Positions 19,264 through 25,090 of a stretch of DNA of 25,090 bases are shown here, one piece after another. Where the stretch lies: positions 1-25,090 of the forward strand of contig LXFE01000478.1 in the NCBI GenBank assembly GCA_001929475.1, written 5' to 3'. Within the stretch, counting starts at the first letter, position 1. Each line of letters begins with the position of its first letter. The position numbers and the translations under genes were made by a program. The stretch comes from Neolecta irregularis DAH-3 (lineage: Eukaryota > Ascomycota > Neolectomycetes > Neolectales > Neolectaceae). A model generated the notes under the pieces. It did not search any database and had not been told where the DNA came from. It saw only the letters and a list, made by a program, of their open reading frames with translations.

Positions 19264-19760
19264 CCAGAATACGATGGCTTTCACAGAGGAGAGGGGACTA
19301 TCTATGTGGCCGTGAGTCGCCACTAACAAGATGACGGCTACTGTCCACAGGTACTTATTATATAAAAGCGCTTAGTGCTTTCCACAGGGATATAACTGTG
19401 CCTCTCTTTCACACTATCCAGACCTGATCCTGGAGGGAGTCTCAGTTACAACAGCGGACTAACTTGGGTCACACCAACCACTGAAGGTGATCGGGAAACA
19501 GTAGTTCTCGAATAATACTATGCGAGTTGATCTTCATTCCTCCTTTTGGCAAACTATACATAGCTGCGACAACTGCAACAGCGTACGAGAGGCCATCGGA
19601 TAGATTTTGGAATATGTTTATTTAGTCGAAAGTTACTTTAAAAAAATAGATCAGTTACGGTCAAAATATTGCAAAATAAATGTTTGCTATTTATAATTCA
19701 AGTTCATGACATCATTAGTAAGTCGTCGCCTCTAGGCTTCATATCAGAATCTCCACCACC
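19264..19760. other. Intergenic region upstream of the oxidoreductase gene
   Basis: About 500 bp without a recognisable gene. It should include the promoter of the gene starting at 19761; 19600-19700 is A+T-rich. Confidence 0.5.
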
Positions 19761-20914
19761 ATGACCACTCTACAGAAAATGCGAGCTTACACTTACACCA
19801 CACACGGTTCTCCTGCTTCTGTACTCCATTTAGCAACCGACCATCCTGCACCTTCTTCACCTACAGCAACTCAGATTCTAGTTAAAGTTGCATACGCCTC
19901 TCTCAACCCCGTCGATTACAAATTACTCACCTCTTCTCTTGCCCGCCCGATCGTCAAGAAACCATGCATCCCTGCAAGTGACTTCTCAGGGGTCGTGGTT
20001 GAAGCAGGCGCAGAGAGCGGTTTTAAAACCAACGATCATGTCTATGGAAAACAGAGCGCTGCAAAGTTCATTCGTGGATCGAGCGGCTCTCTTGCTGGCA
20101 TCTTTCCATGTAGTATTCTCGTCTCTAACATCTAGAATATCTTCTCGTTGAATCAGTACAGGTTGTTTTGAAGCCCAATACTACATCCTTTGTTGATGCA
20201 GCCAGCTTCTCATTGGCTGGATTGACCGCTCTGCAAACATGGAAAGCTGGAAAACTAGCAGAAGGCGCTAGAGTACTTATTGTAGGTGCATCAGGAGGTG
20301 TCGGCACGTTCGCTGTCCAAATCGCAAAGGCCAAAAAGGCTTATGTTGTCGCTGTTTGCTCTGGGGCCAACGCTGCACTCGTCAAATCACTCGGCGCGGA
20401 TGAGGTAGAATCTCATTATTTCCATTCACTCGTAACTTTATAGGTCATCGATTATGCTAAACACCCACGACTTGTTGAATACCTGGTAAGCCTGAACAAA
20501 CCGTTCGATTTAGTCTTTGATGTTGTTGGAAAAGACGATTCTTTGTATTACCAATCACATCGTTTTTTGGCTCCTGAGAAACCATTTCTTTTTATCGCTA
20601 CAGACATTGGCGTCTCCTCATTAGCTAGCGAAGCTATGAAGAGAGTTCTACCTGGATTTCTTGGCGGTGGGAAGAGACCGTACATCTTGGTCTATCTTCA
20701 AGAAACACCTTTGGATTTTAAAGAATTCGATCAACTCGTTCGAGATAGTATGTTTCTTGTTTTATCTAAAGTTGTATTCTGATCGTCGATAGAAAAGGTA
20801 AAAGCTGTTATTGACTCTGTTTGGGAATTCGAAGATGCAGTTGGCGCTTTTGAGAAATTGATGAAAGGGCATGCTAAAGGAAAAATTATAGTTAAAGTTG
20901 CAGGTGATCTTTAA
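19761..20914 (+). CDS. Zinc-free MDR oxidoreductase, quinone reductase-like
   Basis: Medium-chain dehydrogenase/reductases of this group use NADPH to reduce quinones or enones; the substrate here is unknown. Exons are 19761-20097, 20136-20404, 20444-20747 and 20793-20914 (343 residues); introns are 38 (GC-AG), 39 and 45 nt. The N-terminal GroES-like domain has VKVAYASLNPVDYKL and PASDFSGVVVEAG, without the catalytic zinc cysteines of alcohol dehydrogenases. The Rossmann fold carries VLIVGASGGVGTFAVQIAK (glycines 163-169). FDLVFDVVG and the ending FEDAVGAFEKLMKGHAKGKIIVKV are typical of the family. Length is normal. A decayed copy of its first third lies upstream. Convergent with IDH2. Confidence 0.9.
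20098..20135 (+). other. GC-AG intron in the MDR oxidoreductase gene
   Basis: A 38-nt intron starts GCATCT after CTG, has CTCTAAC close to its end, and ends CATCTAG. Splicing joins GSSGSLA to EYLLVESVQVVLKP, the conserved link of this family. GT donors inside it would give a 23-nt intron or a stop. Confidence 0.82.
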
Positions 20915-21177
20915 CTGGTATTGCAATAGCATATTCTGTCTTTTCCAAGGAATTGATAATTTGTCTTCGTTGAAATATTTGTTAGAACTGACTGATTCGG
21001 TCTATTATAGTTCATTGTCGAGTCAATTTACACAGGATGACAAGTTGAAAGCTAGTGACGCAGCTGACCAGTGGGAAATTATAGTATCATGAATGCACAA
21101 CCATAAAAGAGGCATGACAAGAATCCAAAAATGAAAGAGATGTAAATCTATGCGAACTCGTGTATCAGTTGTACCAG

Positions 21178-21225
21178 TCAAGCCTCGAAACATTGCATCA
21201 ATCAAGCCTCGAAACAATTGCATCA
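21178..21225. repeat. 23/24-bp tandem duplication at the IDH2 stop codon
   Basis: Copies 21178-21200 and 21202-21225 share TCAAGCCTCGAAAC followed by ATTGCATCA and differ by one inserted A. One copy is the coding 3' end of IDH2, the other begins at its stop codon. Confidence 0.85.
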
Positions 21226-22470
21226 GTGTACTCTGTTGTCGATGCTGTTCCTCCTAGATCGCCAGTAATATGTTTTCCCTCTTTCAAAGTGTCGAATGCT
21301 GCATTTTCAATTTTATCGGCAAAGGAACCTAGATCCATGTATCGTAACATCATTACAGAAGATAATAACAAGGCAGTTGGGTTAGCGAGACCCTTTCCAG
21401 CGATGTCTGGTGCTGATCCGTGGACTGCTTCAAAGATGGCTGCGTCGACTCCGATATTACCAGATGGTGTGAGACCTAAACCGCCTACCAGTCCAGATGC
21501 CATATCCGACAGGATATCTACGATTCAGCCGAGATGACTGAAGACTCTTGCCTCCGTATAAATTGGGCATGACCATTACTCTGTCGTTATAAGGAGTTGG
21601 GTCAGTGACCATCTCATCGATTAGTAAGGGGAGGGGGGGGAGAGTACCCTTAAACAAGTATTATCCAACAATTCGGCATCGAATTCGATATCCGGATAAT
21701 CCTGCGCAACTTCCTTTGCGACTTTCAAAAACAATCCATCACTCATTTTCATAATAGTAGCCTTGTGAACGGCGGTAACTTTTTTACGTCCGATATCCTG
21801 TGCATATTGAAATGCAAACCTCAAAACACGTTCAGATGCATCCCTTGTTATAAGTTTTATCGATTGAACGACTCCATCAACGACTATATGTTCAATTCCA
21901 CTGTACTCTCCTTCTGTGTTTTCTCGAATTAAAACGGTATCAACATTATCATAAGCAGTTTTGAAACCCTGAATAGATTTACACGGGCGAAGATTAGCGA
22001 AAAGGTTGAATGTTCGTCGAAGTGTCAAGTTCATTGAAACATGTCCTTTTCCAATTTGCGTCGCTGCAAAACGTCAGCTGTAAAAATATAGTTGAATACC
22101 AAGCGGTCCTTTCAAGGCTACCGTATTCTTTTTAACGCTGGTGACGGCTTGTTCAGGTATTGCAGTTTTCCCATTTTGAAAAATGGGAGAAACGTCAACT
22201 GGTTCCCAATCAATCGGTACCTCTTGTCATTTCGACACTATACTAATAACTTACCTGTGCCGCAGCAAATATTTTCTCGACGCTTGTAGAAATTTCGGGA
22301 CCGATGCCATCACCCGCGATCATTGTAACTGTGTACCGACCCTACCCGTCTAAGCCCCGTGGTCCACAAACGAATACATTTGGATTTTTTCCCCTGATGA
22401 ATGATCCGGCTACACGACTTGCCGATCGAACATGCTGGGGAAGGCGTGTCGATTGGCGGAGAGCAAACAT
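21198..22470 (-). CDS. IDH2: NAD-dependent isocitrate dehydrogenase subunit 2, mitochondrial
   Basis: The catalytic subunit of the mitochondrial enzyme that converts isocitrate to 2-oxoglutarate in the TCA cycle, working as a hetero-oligomer with IDH1. Exons are 22470-22378, 22341-22255, 22220-22100, 22063-21648, 21612-21552 and 21517-21198 (365 residues); introns are 36, 34, 36, 35 and 34 nt (last one GC-AG). The N-terminus [19 protein letters not shown] is Arg/Ser-rich like a mitochondrial presequence. Then: [115 protein letters not shown]. The SMNLTLRR and [10 protein letters not shown] forms match subunit 2 rather than 1. An apparent in-frame TAG at 22342-22344 lies in the 36-nt intron 1. 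A truncated copy lies at 24843-25063. Confidence 0.94.
21518..21551 (-). other. GC-AG intron in IDH2
   Basis: A 34-nt intron starts GCAAGA after GAG and ends TCGTAG, with CTGAATC as a possible branch site. Splicing rebuilds [14 protein letters not shown], one of the most conserved stretches of the enzyme, so the boundaries are firm. Confidence 0.9.
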
Positions 22471-23170
22471 GGTGGACTGTATGAAATGTAGTGGGTAGAG
22501 TAGAAATTTATAGTAATTAGCGGTAATGAATGGTTTATGTAAATGACTGTTATATAATAGATTCTGAATATTTCTGCATATAATAGATTCATGAATGGAT
22601 ATAGAATACTGATCCAGCCAGTGTGTACTCCGCAGCCACCATTTTCATCCAGATATCCAAATATAATTGTTCAGAATATCTAAGATCAGGTGATACGCCC
22701 TAACACTGTGTGGGGCGGTGACTTCAGTCCCCACAGTAGCCTCTGCTACACTAATCAAGTACAACCTTCAGAAATGTATGATTCAGGACACAGTATCATG
22801 AGATTCTTTGTTCCCAAGCGAACAGTAGGATTTTCCGGGAAGCCACGAATCTCGGTGTCTTCAATCGATTTCTTATTGGAAGGAGCACTATTAAATTCTG
22901 ATTTCCGCAATTGGTCTGATTAAAATCCTATCCGCTTGGAGAGAGGTCTAGTAACGATGTTGTCTCTATTTATGGCTTCATTGTTTGTGTTATGAAATAT
23001 CAATCCCAGCTCGGGTAATAATGGATTGCTTATCTATATTTCTATTCACATCATTTCTCTTTTGAAATCGTGTCTACAAAACAAATGGCTAAAAAGGAAT
23101 CATCAATACAGAAAATTATTCGTCGTTCATGTGATTTGTAAATATTTGAACCGTCTCCCGTTACATGTTT
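22471..23170. other. Intergenic region between IDH2 and the secreted-protein gene
   Basis: About 700 bp, A+T-rich, no recognisable gene. The 77-codon open frame at 22690-22923 has no family resemblance. It should hold the IDH2 promoter and the 3' end of the next gene. Confidence 0.5.
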
Positions 23171-24491
23171 TCAAGTATTATTGGTTGTAATAATATCCAC
23201 CATACTTGATTTGTAAAAATGTCGTAGCAGGCTGCTTTTATGGCTATAATATTGTAATCTCCGGCTCTCCCCGTACACTTTCAAGAGAACAAATTCCACG
23301 AGGTCTCCAGTTAATTGTGGAAAAGGGAACGATACTGCATCGGCCGTGTTGTTGAAATGAGCGCACATCACGTAGCTTGCCATGTTGATTACAAGTTTTA
23401 CCGCTGACATTTTTTCATTTTGTGTTGCGACAAATCGAACTTGAGTATCCCAAGAGTCAATTGTATGGTCAAAATGACGCATAGCTAGTTTAAACATTTC
23501 CAACGCATATTGTTCTTTCTGATTGCGTTCGTCCTCGGTGCCAGACAATGGATTACTTATCTTTAGGTTCAGGCCTTGTCGAACCACAATGTACTCCCCC
23601 GATCCAACTGCGGTGATGAGCAGGTGCAGATCGTTTTCTTCAATAAATAAAAGTTTCTTCTTTGGATCGTAAATCGTGATAATGCCTGGACGAATAGTCC
23701 GGCTGAATATATCGAGAAAATCCAACACAAAAGACTGAAATAGCTCCGAAGTATCAGGCAATACGTGCACGGCCGTGTCACCTTCTCTGAAGCTAAATTC
23801 CCGACTTGCGAAGTTTGCTCCCCGAGATATGCGGCTGTATTTGCGTAGTCGCTCCTCCGGATCATGAATATGATTCTTCAAAATAAACCCTTGGGCAAGA
23901 AAGGTGTCAAAATCGACTCCTTTTGATGGTTGGCCATACATTGCAGATTTCCAACAGCCGAGTAGAAAAGGGACGTAAAAGATGTCTTTAAGGAAAGCTT
24001 CTGGATGTATGTCGTATCCTTCTAATAGGTGATTGGTCCACTGCTTCTCTGATTTCTTTTCAATATCGCTAGATAACACTGATAGGATGTCAAATCTTCG
24101 CGGTTTACGGAGCCTTGAATGTCAAAACTCCGTTCCGTCATAATTCTTACTCATATATCGTGATTATTTCCCGATGTTCATCTTGATATTGGTGCCAGCT
24201 CAAATCTGATGCAGTGGTCACATATTTCAGACACAATCTGCCACCGATGTCATCTGTTAGGATGAACGAATTGCACATATACTCCGCAAGGATGCATTCC
24301 TGTGCACACTGATCTATAGCTTCTTCGTAACTGCTCTCCATCGGAGGAAAACTGTACGAGCTCATTTTCCCACTAATATGGAAATTTTCTCTAGGATATC
24401 GACCTGTTACATCAATGAAATGATCGAGATCCGATTGAGCGAAAATATGAAGCGTATATAGCGCAATCAACCAGAAGAGCCTTGGAAACAT
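23171..24491 (-). CDS. Predicted secreted protein with PAN-like cysteine pattern, function unknown
   Basis: I do not recognise a named family. Two exons, 24491-24151 and 24113-23171, joined over a 37-nt GT-AG intron (GTAAG to TTCAAG), give 427 residues. The ATG at 24491 starts MFPRLFWLIALYTLHIFAQS, a good signal peptide with likely cleavage after AQS; an in-frame TTG further upstream is not a start. Residues 62, 66, 73 and 87 are cysteines in the pattern C-x3-C-x6-C-N-S-F-x10-C-L-K-Y, which resembles a PAN/Apple module. Exon 2 (about 314 residues) is a mixed helix and strand region without a visible signature, containing two more cysteines. Both exons could stand as separate genes, but exon 2 has no ATG at a plausible start, while the intron fits the local style exactly. 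Confidence 0.65.
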
Positions 24492-24842
24492 AATAAAGGA
24501 CAAACTGGTACGAATGTGGCTTGGCAGCGTTTTCAGTTTCTTATAATGAGGATTCGAGAATAAACAAGATCCAAGCAAATCCAACCCAAATGAATTAGAG
24601 GAGAAATAACTTGATTCTATATCTTGATGATATATATGGCTTATATGCCATTTTGACGGTAACTATCTTGACTACGAGAGAAAGTCCAACATCATATCTT
24701 TATACAAATTAATTTTGGGAGAGTTGGATTTGTTACATGGAGCATTTGTTATACAGAGGTTCCCTACAGCCAGGTTTGACTAGATATTATTTGGTGAATA
24801 CACCCTGAATATAGAATATTCTCAATAATAGATAAGAATTCA
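24492..24842. promoter_or_regulatory. Upstream region of the secreted-protein gene
   Basis: About 350 bp of A+T-rich DNA between the secreted-protein ATG and the IDH2 fragment. It presumably holds the promoter; a weak ATATAAG on the minus strand near 24640 is the only TATA-like element noticed. Confidence 0.4.
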
Positions 24843-25063
24843 AGTCATTTTATCGATTGAACGACTCCGTCGAATGTTCAATTCCACTGTATTCTCCTTC
24901 TGTGTTTTCTCGAATTAAACCGGTATCAACATTATCATAAGCAGTTTTGAACCCCTGAATAGATTTACACGGGCGAAGATTAGCGAAAAGGTTGAATGTT
25001 CGTCGAAGGGCAAGTTCATTGAAACATGTCCTTTTCCAATTTAAACATGGTAGACTGTATGAA
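24843..25063 (-). pseudogene. Truncated, frameshifted copy of IDH2
   Basis: Bases 24848-25042 match exon 4 of IDH2 (about 21855-22057), and 25043-25063 match the region of its start codon (22465-22485). The 407 bp between, holding introns 1-3, exons 2 and 3 and most of exon 1, are missing. A one-base deletion (the parent's TTGACACTTCG became TTGCCCTTCG) shifts the frame before LRRTFNLF, and a several-base deletion removes the codons after GIEH. It keeps [19 protein letters not shown] and [15 protein letters not shown] but lacks the active-site remainder, so it cannot make a working enzyme. Same strand as the parent, about 2.4 kb away. Confidence 0.92.
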
Positions 25064-25090
25064 CAGAGTAAGCAGCATGACACCCCCAGA

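Noticed and set aside
22342-22344. In-frame stop suggesting IDH2 is a pseudogene
   Set aside because: It is the last three bases of a 36-nt intron; splicing restores PNGRYTVTM and all other exons are intact.
22705-22737. Inverted repeat TGTGGGG / CCCCACA with 13-base loop
   Set aside because: Short single hairpin in noncoding DNA; no target-site duplication or related copy seen in the window.

Overview
The window looks like nuclear DNA of a filamentous ascomycete (Pezizomycotina). Evidence: a fungal chitin-synthase regulator of the Skt5/Chs4 family, a fungal-type Mediator subunit 13, an F-box/leucine-rich protein, NAD-isocitrate dehydrogenase subunit 2, and genes cut by many tiny introns with fungal CTAAC/CTGAC-like branch sites. 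I could not place it to class or genus. No virus, transposase, CRISPR array, rRNA or convincing tRNA was seen.

Layout. 1-1229 (-): skt5/chs4-like gene, running off the left edge. 1359-1600: 32-bp minisatellite upstream of it. 1873-2568 (-): TPR-like protein of unknown role. 2569-5014: no gene, with a shift from G+C-rich to A+T-rich sequence. 5015-6049 (-): methylthioadenosine phosphorylase. 6308-7410 (-): AlkB-family DNA dioxygenase. 8173-11033 (+): SNF2/Rad5-like translocase, divergent from the AlkB gene. 11696-15601 (+): MED13. 16355-17815 (+): F-box protein. 18180-18652 (-): small heat-shock protein with a heat-shock element. 19035-19263 (+): broken copy of the start of the next gene. 19761-20914 (+): quinone-oxidoreductase-like MDR enzyme. 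21198-22470 (-): mitochondrial IDH2. 23171-24491 (-): predicted secreted protein with a PAN-like cysteine pattern. 24843-25063 (-): broken fragment copy of IDH2.

Nine genes were rebuilt by hand by joining exons wherever a conserved protein family jumped reading frame. This gives 33 introns of 32-45 nt, most 34-40 nt. Four of the 33 appear to begin with GC rather than GT. In each gene with both ends inside the window, the summed exon length is divisible by three. This splicing pattern is the most unusual feature here.

The genes are mostly unrelated housekeeping functions: cell wall, methionine salvage, DNA repair, transcription, ubiquitin, chaperone, TCA cycle. The one pair with a plausible joint job is the divergent AlkB dioxygenase and SNF2 translocase. 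Two gene-fragment relics (oxidoreductase, IDH2) near their parents show local duplication followed by decay. I found no convincing new multi-gene system.
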